Shown piece by piece: positions 16,878-25,091 of a stretch of 64,000 bases of DNA. A program made the position numbers and the translations under genes. The notes beneath the pieces are model-generated. The model did no database searches. It saw only the letters and a list, made by a program, of their open reading frames with translations, and had not been told where the DNA came from. How positions within the stretch are numbered: position 1 is the first letter of the stretch; the number at the start of each line of letters is the position of its first letter. This stretch comes from Mycobacterium sp. MS1601 (GTDB lineage: Bacteria > Actinomycetota > Actinomycetes > Mycobacteriales > Mycobacteriaceae): NCBI RefSeq assembly GCF_001984215.1, contig NZ_CP019420.1, positions 1,488,001 to 1,552,000 on the forward strand, given 5' to 3'.

Positions 16878-18256
16878 CCGAGCAGCACCGGCACCGACAG
16901 CACGGAGACGTAGTACGCCATGCACTGCACGCCGACGTGCATGCCGATCACCTTGTTCATGATTCCGCCCACCAGGCCGACGGTCAGCATGACGATGACA
17001 CCGTAGATCCCGCCCTCGTACATGGCGACGACGAGCACCAAACCGGCGAACGCCCCTATGACGGCCTCATGGGACAACCGTCGAGCCACGAACAGCGCCG
17101 CCTGGCGGGCGTAACGCACCACCAGGGGGTAGGCCACCAGACCGGCCAGCAGTACACCGATGAGACTGAAGATGAGGAATTGCGGCGCGGTGAGCATGGT
17201 GTGCAGGTTGTTCATCTCCTGTCCCTGTCCACCGACGGTGAACACCGGCGGCGCGTTGAACAGCGGTGCGGCGGCGCCGGCGGCGATGGGGCTCAGCGGC
17301 AACCCGATGGCCACCAGCGGGATCAGCGTCTCGGCCAGATAGGTGGAGTCGGTGACACCGTTGCGCACCGAGATCACCCTGGTCAGGCGCTGGTAGGCGT
17401 GTTTGACCCTGGCACCCACGATGTCACCCACCAGGATCGCCATGGCCAGCGGGCTCACCACGAAGGTGAGGCTGGTGGCGGTGGCCGCCACCGCGGTGTC
17501 CCGAGTCTCCTTGCGGTTCAACACCGTCAGCGGGTTCGGCATCCGCCTGCCACCCGACTCGGCCATCTCCGGCGCCAGCCAGAACGTCGGCCGTTTGTCA
17601 CGGACCAGCGAGCGGCGAGTCAGCGGTGACGACAGCCCCACCAGGTCGATGATCATCGGACCGATCGCCAGGCCGACGAAAAAGCTGATGGCCAAGGTCT
17701 TTCCGGTCTGCTCGGCCACAAAGGTGTTCAGACCCGTGATCATGGCCGTCAGCGGCACCAACGCCAGCACCGACGCCCAACGCCCCTTGGACAGATAGGC
17801 GATGACGACGGCGATGACGGGGAACAGGTACGGCACCACGGCGCGCAAGTCGTCGGCCACCGTGGCCAGCAGGCTGGCCGCCCCCACCGCCACGGGTACA
17901 GCGATCAGCGCCGCGATCAGGGCCGCGGAGATCATCTTGCGCAAGGCGATGTGTGGGACACCCAGGCGGCGAAGGTAATTGGCCTCTTCCATCAAGGCGA
18001 TGGCCATGGTGTCGCCCGGGATGCCGAGCAGTGTCGTCGGCACGGCGTGGGTCATGTGTTTGGCGGCGGCGCCGGCGATGAAGAACGCCAGCACGCCGGC
18101 GGGCGGAACACCCAACAGCACCACCGCCAATGTCAGCGGCGCCAGGGTGGCCGTCTCGTCGGTACCCGAGACCAAACCGAGCAGCGAGAAGATGACGGCC
18201 CCGGCCAAGCCGCCGAGCAACGCGGCCATCAGGCCGTCGAAGATCTCGAGTGTCAT
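16874..18256 (-). CDS. TctA-like permease of the tripartite tricarboxylate transporter family
   Basis: A 460 aa integral membrane protein with about 11-12 segments. The duplicated TctA architecture shows in two re-entrant regions: GLVSGTDETATLAPLTLAVV with PTTLLGIPGDTMAIALMEE, and later GVTDSTYLAETLIPLVAIGLP. TctA takes up citrate or other di- and tricarboxylates using a TctC binding protein and TctB; neither is encoded nearby. It overlaps the lyase gene and the 2-TM gene, so it is co-translated with both. The assignment is to a divergent branch. Confidence 0.72.
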   Translation of the reverse strand: MTLEIFDGLMAALLGGLAGAVIFSLLGLVSGTDETATLAPLTLAVVLLGVPPAGVLAFFIAGAAAKHMTHAVPTTLLGIPGDTMAIALMEEANYLRRLGVPHIALRKMISAALIAALIAVPVAVGAASLLATVADDLRAVVPYLFPVIAVVIAYLSKGRWASVLALVPLTAMITGLNTFVAEQTGKTLAISFFVGLAIGPMIIDLVGLSSPLTRRSLVRDKRPTFWLAPEMAESGGRRMPNPLTVLNRKETRDTAVAATATSLTFVVSPLAMAILVGDIVGARVKHAYQRLTRVISVRNGVTDSTYLAETLIPLVAIGLPLSPIAAGAAAPLFNAPPVFTVGGQGQEMNNLHTMLTAPQFLIFSLIGVLLAGLVAYPLVVRYARQAALFVARRLSHEAVIGAFAGLVLVVAMYEGGIYGVIVMLTVGLVGGIMNKVIGMHVGVQCMAYYVSVLSVPVLLG

Positions 18257-18723
18257 GCCTTCTCGTCCACCTTCTGCAGCGCCAGACGGCGTTCGGCCTC
18301 GGCGAACACGTCATAGAGCCCGAGCCTGCGCATCTCGCCGCGTTCGGCTTCACTCAGCGAGGACAGGGTCCCCAGCCCCAGCGGCAGCTGCGCCAGGTCC
18401 ATGGCGGCAGCGATCTGCTCTTCGGGATCGAGTTGCCGCTCGGTCACGATGCGCTTGGGTTTGAAGAACTTCGCGGAGATGACCGCGGCCAGCAGACAGG
18501 CGAACAGCCCCGCCAGCATGGCGTAGGTGCGGGCCAGGTCCTGGTTTTCCATGGTGGTGGAGAACAGGGCGCGGGCGCCGAGGAACGACGGCACCGCCAG
18601 CACCACGCTGAGGGCGACGGCGCTCTTGACGTGGCGTTCATCCACGGTGTCACCCCAGACCTCGACCAGCCGGGAGTCGTCGATGGAGCCCTCGGACCGC
18701 TCCGTTGTTGCTTTGGTCATCAT
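18253..18723 (-). CDS. 2-TM membrane protein of unknown function, possible transporter partner
   Basis: About 156 aa. Two hydrophobic segments (VALSVVLAVPSFLGARALF and YAMLAGLFACLLAAVISAKFF) sit between a charged N-terminal region and a long charged C-terminal helix (SLSEAERGEMRRLGLYDVFAEAERRLALQ). Starts at one of two consecutive ATGs (18723, 18720) after GAGAG; the upstream frame is not credible because it runs into the dehydrogenase gene. The stop overlaps the TctA-like start. It has the genetic position of a TctB but fewer membrane segments; any partnership is inference. Confidence 0.75.
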   Translation of the reverse strand: MMTKATTERSEGSIDDSRLVEVWGDTVDERHVKSAVALSVVLAVPSFLGARALFSTTMENQDLARTYAMLAGLFACLLAAVISAKFFKPKRIVTERQLDPEEQIAAAMDLAQLPLGLGTLSSLSEAERGEMRRLGLYDVFAEAERRLALQKVDEKA

Positions 18724-18730
18724 GTTTCTC

Positions 18731-20202
18731 TCAGGCGATGTCGATGAAAAGAGTTCTGCTGCGGGAATATTCGCGGAGTGCCTCGACGCCCTTCTCGCGG
18801 CCGTAGCCGCTGTCGCGGGTGCCGCCGAACGGCAGTTCCACACCCCCGCCGGGGGCGTAGCCGTTGATGTAGGCCTGCCCGACGTCCAGGGTGCGTGCGG
18901 TGCGCAGCGCTCGGTCGACGTCCTGGCACCACACCGCGGCGGTGAGGCCGTAGCGGCTGTTGTGGGCGGCGGCGACGGCCTCGGCGTCCGAGCCCACCGC
19001 GGTGACCGCCAACAGCGGCCCGAAGACCTCTTCGGCGAACAGTTCGGTGTCCTGGTCCACCGAGTCGAACAGCACCGGCGCCACGAAGTAACCGGTGAGG
19101 CCCTCGGCGTCGGCGGCCCGGGCGGCGATCACCGCACCCGCGGCCTGGGCGCGCTCCGAGAAGCCCTGCACCCTCTTGGCCTGCTGCTCCGAAACCACCG
19201 GTCCCACAGTCGGATCGGACAGACCGTGGCCAAGCGTGGCGGCTTCGAAATAGGGCGCCAGGGCCGCGACCAGCTGACGGTGTAACGACTCGTGCACGAT
19301 GACCCGGGTACCTGCCGTGCAGGTTTGGCCGGCATGCAGCAGCAGGGCGCGGGCAATCACCGGGGCGGCCCGGTCGATGTCGGCGCCTTCGAGAACCAGA
19401 TGGGCGGATTTGCCGCCGAGTTCCAGCAGCGACGGCCGACCGCGTGACGCGCATGCCGCGGCGACCGTGCGCCCGGTGGCCACCGACCCGGTGAACGAGA
19501 TGTGCTCGACGTGCGGATGGGCGGTCAGTGCGGACCCCGCCTCTGCTCCGCCGGGCAGCACGTTGAGAACGCCTGCGGGGAAACCGGCCTCGCGGGCCAG
19601 CCGCGCGTAACTCAATGCCACCAGTGGGGCTTCGTCGGCGGGTTTGACAACTGTGGCGTTACCGACCGCCAGTGCGGCGCCGACCGAGCGGGCGGTGATC
19701 TGCGCCGGGTAGTTCCACGGGATCACGTGACCGGTGACACCGTGCGGCTGGTGCTCGACCACCGCCAGCGAATTCCGGCCCAGCGGGATCGAGTCACCGA
19801 GGAAGCCCTCGACGACGGAACCGTAGAAATCGAAATACCTTGCGGCGGCTTTGATGTCAGCGCGGCCCTGGGCCAGGGGTTTGCCGGTGTCGCGGGTCTC
19901 CAGCCGGGCCAGCACGTCGGCGTCGCGGCGCACCAGGTCGGCAAGCCTGCGCAGCAGGGTGCCGCGTTGACCGGGCGCCAGCGCGCCCCACTCGGGGCTG
20001 CCGACCGCGCGGCGGAAACAGCGTCGTCGACCTCTGAGGCGGTCGCGGATCCGACGGTGGCCAGGGTGTCTGCAGTGGCCGGGTCGATGTTGTCCACCCA
20101 GCGGGTGGGCTCGCGGAGTTCACCGCCGATGTCGAGGGCGAACCGCTGCGGCAACGGCGAGTTGTGGTCGTCCAGCGCAGGACGCAGTACGTCGAGTGTC
20201 AT
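18731..20202 (-). pseudogene. aldehyde dehydrogenase, frameshifted (probably one missing base)
   Basis: NAD(P)-dependent ALDH oxidising an aldehyde to the acid. The N-terminus (MTLDVLRPALDDHNSPL to DDAVSAARSAAP) is in one frame, and the rest from ALAPGQRGTLLRRLADLVRR to SRSRTLFIDIA is in another. Restoring the G run at 19994-19997 from four to five joins them through AAPEWGALAPGQ into a normal protein of about 490 aa. The catalytic set is intact: IPWNYP, LELGGKSAHLV, the nucleophile in AGQTCTAG, and ELPFGGTRDSGYGRE. Lies 9 bases after the alcohol dehydrogenase. Same lesion type as in ridA and the ABC exporter. Confidence 0.88.
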
Positions 20203-20211
20203 AGCCTTCCT

Positions 20212-21324
20212 TCAGGATTCACGGCCGGGACGAATGATCGGCTTGATCTCGTCCATCCGTTTCATGGCGGCCATGGCCTCGGCGAGGTTGTCGAGGCCAT
20301 AGGTGTTGCCGAGCATCCGATTCCAGTCGAAGCGGTGCTGGTAGCGATCGAGAAACTGCATAGCGGTGTGGTAGTCGCCGATCTCACCGCTCATCGAGCC
20401 GATCACGGTGATGCCGCGGGTGACGATGGCCGAGACACTGACCTCCTGTGGTGATCCGCCGAGAGTGCCGAGCATGACGTAACGGCCACCGCGGGCCATC
20501 ATCTGCACACCCTCCGTCATCACACCGGGAGCGCCGGCGAGCTCGAAGGCCACCGAAGCGCCGCGACCGGTGATGCGCTGCACCTCGGCGATGCGCTCGG
20601 CCGGATCGGCCGCGGGGTCCACCGCGACGGTATGGGTGGCGCCCCACTCGCGGGCCAGTTCGAGGCGGTCGGCGGGTCCGCCGACCACGACGAGTCGCCG
20701 CGGCTCGTGCAGCGACAGCATGGCGGTGGCGAACAGGCCCAGCGGTCCGGCGCCCTGCACCACCACGGTGTCGTCGCGGTCGATCCTGCCCGCGAGGTCC
20801 AGCGCCTTGACGACGGTGCGCAGTGCGCAGCTGCCCGCCGACGCCCAGGCCGAGTCGACGCCGTCGGGAATGCGGACGCGGCCGGCACCGGGACGGACGA
20901 TCGCGTACTCGGCGAACGTGCCGGTGAAATGCGGGGCGTCGGCGCAACTGGTCAGGTAGGCGATGTAGCGCTTGGCGCACAGCACGGGCCGGCGCAGCAC
21001 CGTGCACTCATGGCAGTGCCCGCACGGCATGTGCGCCCAGACCACGCGGTCACCGACCGTCAGCTGTTGGCCCACGCTGTCCACCTCGGCGCCGTCACCG
21101 ATCTCGATGATGCGCCCGGCCATCTCATGGCCCAGGATCAGCGGCGGGTCCACCGGCAGCGACAGGTTGCCCTGCCAGGCGTGGACGTCGGAGCCGCATA
21201 CGGTGGCGACGTCGATCTCGACCACGAGCCCACCGGGCGCCGCGCCGGGGCGCGGGTACTCACAGATCTCGAAATCGGCCTTGTAGTCGTACATCACGGC
21301 GGCCCGACCCGTCGGTGTCGTCAT
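20212..21324 (-). CDS. zinc-binding alcohol dehydrogenase (MDR family)
   Basis: Medium-chain dehydrogenase, 370 aa. The catalytic zinc ligands lie in VCGSDVHAWQG and GHEMAGRI, the structural zinc cysteines in CGHCHECTVLRRPVLC, and the cofactor site is VVQGAGPLGLFATAML. It would oxidise a primary or secondary alcohol with NAD(P). The start overlaps the CoA-transferase stop (ATGA) and the aldehyde dehydrogenase follows, a natural alcohol to aldehyde to acid series. Substrate unknown. Confidence 0.92.
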   Translation of the reverse strand: MTTPTGRAAVMYDYKADFEICEYPRPGAAPGGLVVEIDVATVCGSDVHAWQGNLSLPVDPPLILGHEMAGRIIEIGDGAEVDSVGQQLTVGDRVVWAHMPCGHCHECTVLRRPVLCAKRYIAYLTSCADAPHFTGTFAEYAIVRPGAGRVRIPDGVDSAWASAGSCALRTVVKALDLAGRIDRDDTVVVQGAGPLGLFATAMLSLHEPRRLVVVGGPADRLELAREWGATHTVAVDPAADPAERIAEVQRITGRGASVAFELAGAPGVMTEGVQMMARGGRYVMLGTLGGSPQEVSVSAIVTRGITVIGSMSGEIGDYHTAMQFLDRYQHRFDWNRMLGNTYGLDNLAEAMAAMKRMDEIKPIIRPGRES

Positions 21325-22496
21325 ACGCCCTCCTTCATCTGGATGCTCTCACCGATCTCGGCCAGCACAGCATCCGTGTGTTCCCCGAGATCCGGCGCCC
21401 GCCCCAACTCACGTGTTCCGATGGGTCCCAGAGGTGACCGTGGGATCAGCAGTCCGTCGTCGTCGGTGATCAGTCCCAGTGCGGCCGACTGCGCGCTGCG
21501 CGCCGCCTCGGCCGGAGTGCGCACCGGTGCCACCAGAACACGGTGCGCGCGTAAGCGTTCCAGCAGCTCAGCCACGGTGAAGCCGCCGACGGCGTCCTGG
21601 ATGGCAGCGTCGACGTCGTCGCGCGCGCTCACCCGGGCCGCGTTGCCACTCCAGTCGGGACGCCCCAGCGTCGCGCCCGCGTCGAGGGCGGTGACCAGCC
21701 GGGTGAACATGGCGTCGTTGGTGGCGCCCAGCACCACGTGGCCGTCGGACGCGGTGAAGGCGCGATACGGGACGATCGAGGGATGGGCGCTGCCCCAGGC
21801 CTTGGTGGCGCCGCCACCGGCGGAGGTACCGGCGATGACGGTGCCCAGCGCGCTGACCGCGGTGGCGTACAGGGAGACGTCCACGCGTCGTCCGCGTCCT
21901 GTGCGACCCCGCTCGATGAGCGCGGCAAGCACAGCGTTGACCAGGGCCGCTCCGGTGGCGAGATCCACCATCGCGACGCCGAAGCGCACCGGTTCGTCGC
22001 CGGGCTGACCGGTGATGCTCATCAGCCCGGATTCGGCTTCGACGATGACCTCGGTGCCGGCGTCCTGCGCCATCGGGCCGGCGATGCCGAAGCCGGTGAT
22101 GGAGCCGTAGATGACCGAGGGGTGCCGGGCCAGTACGGCCTCGGCGCCGATACCGAGCCGTTCGGTGACACCGGGGCGGAAGTTCTCGACGACGACGTCG
22201 GCGGTGCCGATCAGAGCGTCGACAGCGGCCCGCCCTTGCGCGCTGCTCAGGTCGAGGGCGACGCTGCGCTTGCCGCGGTTGACCGCGTGGAAGTAGGCGC
22301 TGGTGTGCTCGACAAACGGCGGGCCCCAGGCGCGGGTCTCGTCGCCGACCTGCGGCATCTCGATCTTGATGACGTCAGCGCCGAGTTCGGCCAACAGCAT
22401 GGTCGCGTAGGGCCCGGCCAGGACGCGGGTGAAGTCGACGACGCGGATTCCCGCCAGCGGCTGGAAGGTAGCCAGTGGTTGGAGGGTCTGAGTCAT
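21321..22496 (-). CDS. class III (CaiB/BaiF) CoA-transferase
   Basis: Transfers CoA from an acyl-CoA donor to a carboxylic acid. The family start LAGIRVVDFTRVLAGPYATM and LAELGADVIKIE are present, as is the catalytic aspartate in AQDAGTEVIVEAESG-type context (family position near VSYATGAL; assigned by similarity). 391 aa from the ATG at 22496 (GGAG upstream), a normal length; the long upstream extension of the frame runs antisense to the LysR gene and is not real. First gene of the operon: it would activate the acid made by the two dehydrogenases for cleavage by the lyase. Confidence 0.9.
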   Translation of the reverse strand: MTQTLQPLATFQPLAGIRVVDFTRVLAGPYATMLLAELGADVIKIEMPQVGDETRAWGPPFVEHTSAYFHAVNRGKRSVALDLSSAQGRAAVDALIGTADVVVENFRPGVTERLGIGAEAVLARHPSVIYGSITGFGIAGPMAQDAGTEVIVEAESGLMSITGQPGDEPVRFGVAMVDLATGAALVNAVLAALIERGRTGRGRRVDVSLYATAVSALGTVIAGTSAGGGATKAWGSAHPSIVPYRAFTASDGHVVLGATNDAMFTRLVTALDAGATLGRPDWSGNAARVSARDDVDAAIQDAVGGFTVAELLERLRAHRVLVAPVRTPAEAARSAQSAALGLITDDDGLLIPRSPLGPIGTRELGRAPDLGEHTDAVLAEIGESIQMKEGV

Positions 22497-22569
22497 CGGG
22501 GTGGGTCTCCATTCGTTCGCATTTGTGGCCGCGGTCACGATACGAGTGGAATTAATGCGTCCGCACGCT

Positions 22570-22583
22570 ACGATTTGCATCGT
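22570..22583. promoter_or_regulatory. candidate LysR operator in the divergent region
   Basis: Perfect inverted repeat ACGAT-TTGC-ATCGT, 31 bases before the LysR start and 74 before the CoA-transferase start. A second, imperfect dyad (GTGGCCGCGGTCAC) is at 22525-22538. Divergent LysR pairs normally bind such sites to activate the operon and repress their own gene. The T-N11-A core is not exact. Confidence 0.4.
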
Positions 22584-22613
22584 TTGTTGCGTCTGACTCA
22601 TGAATAGGAAGTT

Positions 22614-23507
22614 GTGGACCCCGATCTGAGCCTGCGCGACCTCCGACTCATCCTCGAAGTCGCAGCCCGCCGCTCGTTCACCGATGCCGCCCAGGCCGTG
22701 CACATGTCGCAGAGTGCGCTCAGCCGCGCGGTCAACGACGCGGAACGACGGCTCGGGGCCCGGCTCTTCGAACGCACCACCCGGTCGGTGGAACCCACGG
22801 CCGTCGGCGCCGAGTTCATCCGCATCGGGACGTCGATGCTGGCGCAGTACCAACGCGGCCTGCGCGAATTCGCTTTGTTTCGAGACGGATTCGGCGGTGT
22901 GGTGCGGGTGGCAGCGCTGCCGTCGATCGCGGCCACCGTGCTGCCCGCGCTGGTGGCCACCATGAAGACGGACAACCCCGGCATCGTGATCGACATCGTC
23001 GACACCTTGGCGCACGTGGCCACCGAACAACTGCTGGCCGGGCAGGTCGACTACGCCATCACCGTCGACGAAGGCCTGCCCGACGAGGTCGCGTTCACGC
23101 CGTTGACCAAGGACCGGTTCCACGTGGTGTTCCGCGACGACCATGCCTTTCGGGGGCGACGTCAGGTGGCGTGGCGCGAACTGTCCGGCCAGCCGTTCGT
23201 CAGTTTCGGCGAGGACAGCAGCCTGCGGGCGCTGACCGACGACACCTTCCGGCTAGTGGGCATCACCCCCGAGGTGTCGTTCGAGGCGCAGAACATCGCG
23301 GTGATCGCCGGCCTGGTGTCGTCGGGGCTGGGAGTGGCCGCAGCACCGGCGATGGTGCTGCCGTTGATGTCCTTCGCCGGGCTGAGCACGGCCGAACTGG
23401 TGGAGCCGACGGTCGACCGCGACATCGGCCTGGCGTATGTGCCGGGCCGGTCGCTGTCGCCTGCGGCTCAACAGGTTGCGCAGGCACTGTCGTCACAGCT
23501 GCAGTAG
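22614..23507 (+). CDS. LysR family transcriptional regulator
   Basis: A 297 aa regulator with an N-terminal helix-turn-helix (LRDLRLILEVAARRSF, then AQAVHMSQSALSRAVNDAER, then RLFERTTRSVEPTAVG) and a C-terminal effector domain of the periplasmic-binding type (VRVAALPSIAATVLPAL onward). GTG start just after AGGAAG. Divergent from the CoA-transferase operon, which it probably controls in response to a pathway intermediate. Its 3' end overlaps the convergent acyl-CoA synthetase gene by 15 bases. Confidence 0.92.
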   Translation: MDPDLSLRDLRLILEVAARRSFTDAAQAVHMSQSALSRAVNDAERRLGARLFERTTRSVEPTAVGAEFIRIGTSMLAQYQRGLREFALFRDGFGGVVRVAALPSIAATVLPALVATMKTDNPGIVIDIVDTLAHVATEQLLAGQVDYAITVDEGLPDEVAFTPLTKDRFHVVFRDDHAFRGRRQVAWRELSGQPFVSFGEDSSLRALTDDTFRLVGITPEVSFEAQNIAVIAGLVSSGLGVAAAPAMVLPLMSFAGLSTAELVEPTVDRDIGLAYVPGRSLSPAAQQVAQALSSQLQ

Positions 23508-25091
23508 CCGGGTGCTCTCCTGCCGCATCGCCACCTTGCGCACCTTGCCGGTGACGGTCATGGGGAACTCATCGACAACGTGCACGTAGCGGGGAATCTT
23601 GTAGTGCGCCAACTTGTCTGACGCGAACTCTTTCAGCTTCGCCGCGTCGATGGGCTGGCGTCCCGCGCGCATCCGGATCCACGCACAGATCTCCTCGCCG
23701 TACCTGGCGTCGGGAACGCCGATCACCTGTGCATCCTCGATGTCGGGATGGGTGTAGAGGAACTCCTCGATCTCGCGCGGGTAGACGTTCTCACCGCCGC
23801 GGATGATCATGTCCTTGATGCGGCCCACCACGTCGCAGTAGCCGTCCTCACGCATCACCGCAAGGTCGCCCGTGTGCATCCAACCGTCGGAATCGATTGC
23901 CTGGCTTGTCTTCTCCGGATCCTCCCAGTAACCGAGCATCACCGAGTAACCCCTGGTGCAGAACTCGCCCGGCGCGCCGCGCTCCACCACCTCACCGGTG
24001 TCGGGGTCGACGATCTTGATCTCGACATGCGGATGCGCCCGACCGATCGATGACGTCCGGCGCTCGAGATCGTCGTCGATCAGGGTCTGGCACGACACAG
24101 GGGACGTCTCCGTCATGCCGTAGGCGATGGCCACCTCGGACATGTGCATGTCGGCGACGGCACGTTTCATCACTTCGACCGGACACACCGCACCTGCCAT
24201 GATTCCGGTGCGCAACGAGCTCAGGTCCTTGTTCGCGAAATCAGGGTGTCCCAGCATGGCGATGAACATCGTCGGGACACCGTAAACGCCGTTGCACCTC
24301 TCGGTTTCGATCGCATCCAGGGTGGCTCCCGGATCGAATCCCGGGCCGGGAACAACGATGGTGGCGCCGTGACTGGTACAGCCGAGATTTCCCATCACCA
24401 TGCCGAAGCAGTGGTAGAACGGCACGGGAATACAGAGCTTCTCCCCCGGTTGCAGTGCGATCATCTCGGTCACGAAGAAGCCGTTGTTGAGGATGTTGCG
24501 GTGCGAGAGAGTGGCTCCTTTGGGGAAACCCGTTGTTCCCGACGTGTATTGAATGTTGACCGGGTCGCTGTTACGCAGACTGGCTTTCCGCGAGAGGAAT
24601 TCGTCGTCCGAGACGCCGCGTTCACGAAGACGCCGCCAATCCTCGGTTCCGAGGAAGATCACGTCCTGCAGATCTTGGCCCACCTCGGCCACCATCGCCA
24701 CGTAGTCGGAGGATTTGAAGGATGTCGCGGCGATCAGCGTGCGCACTCCGGACTGCTCCAGCACATAAGACAATTCGTGGGTGCGGTAGGCCGGGTTGAT
24801 GTTCACCAGGATGGCCCCGATCTTGGCCGTCGCGTACTGCACCAGCACCCACTCGGCACAGTTCGGTGACCAGATGCCCACCCGATCGCCCTTGGCGACG
24901 CCCAGGGCCATCAGACCACGGGCCACCACGTCGACCTCGGCATCGAGTTCGGCGTAGGTCCATCGCTTTCCGGCGGCCACGTCCACCAACGCCTCGATGT
25001 CCGGGTGAGCAGCCACGGTGTTCTCGAAGTTCGCCCCGATGGTGGTCTCGAGCACCGGGGTGTCGGTGGGTCCGCAGTCGTGAGACTTCAC
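23493..25091 (-). CDS. acyl-CoA synthetase (AMP-binding, FadD type)
   Basis: Activates a fatty acid to its CoA thioester through an acyl-adenylate. 532 aa. The ATP motif is YTSGTTGFPKGATLSHRN, then YGMTETSPVSCQT, DGWMHTGDLAVM, GRIKDMIIRGGENVYPREIE and the catalytic lysine in MTVTGKVRKVAMR. Its start overlaps the stop of the upstream synthetase (ATGA), so the two are coupled. Chain length preference cannot be read. Confidence 0.93.
   Translation of the reverse strand: MKSHDCGPTDTPVLETTIGANFENTVAAHPDIEALVDVAAGKRWTYAELDAEVDVVARGLMALGVAKGDRVGIWSPNCAEWVLVQYATAKIGAILVNINPAYRTHELSYVLEQSGVRTLIAATSFKSSDYVAMVAEVGQDLQDVIFLGTEDWRRLRERGVSDDEFLSRKASLRNSDPVNIQYTSGTTGFPKGATLSHRNILNNGFFVTEMIALQPGEKLCIPVPFYHCFGMVMGNLGCTSHGATIVVPGPGFDPGATLDAIETERCNGVYGVPTMFIAMLGHPDFANKDLSSLRTGIMAGAVCPVEVMKRAVADMHMSEVAIAYGMTETSPVSCQTLIDDDLERRTSSIGRAHPHVEIKIVDPDTGEVVERGAPGEFCTRGYSVMLGYWEDPEKTSQAIDSDGWMHTGDLAVMREDGYCDVVGRIKDMIIRGGENVYPREIEEFLYTHPDIEDAQVIGVPDARYGEEICAWIRMRAGRQPIDAAKLKEFASDKLAHYKIPRYVHVVDEFPMTVTGKVRKVAMRQESTRLLQL

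Noticed and set aside
22497..23144. N-terminal extension of the CoA-transferase frame (about 216 codons)
   Set aside because: Antisense to the LysR gene; the family starts at the ATG at 22496.
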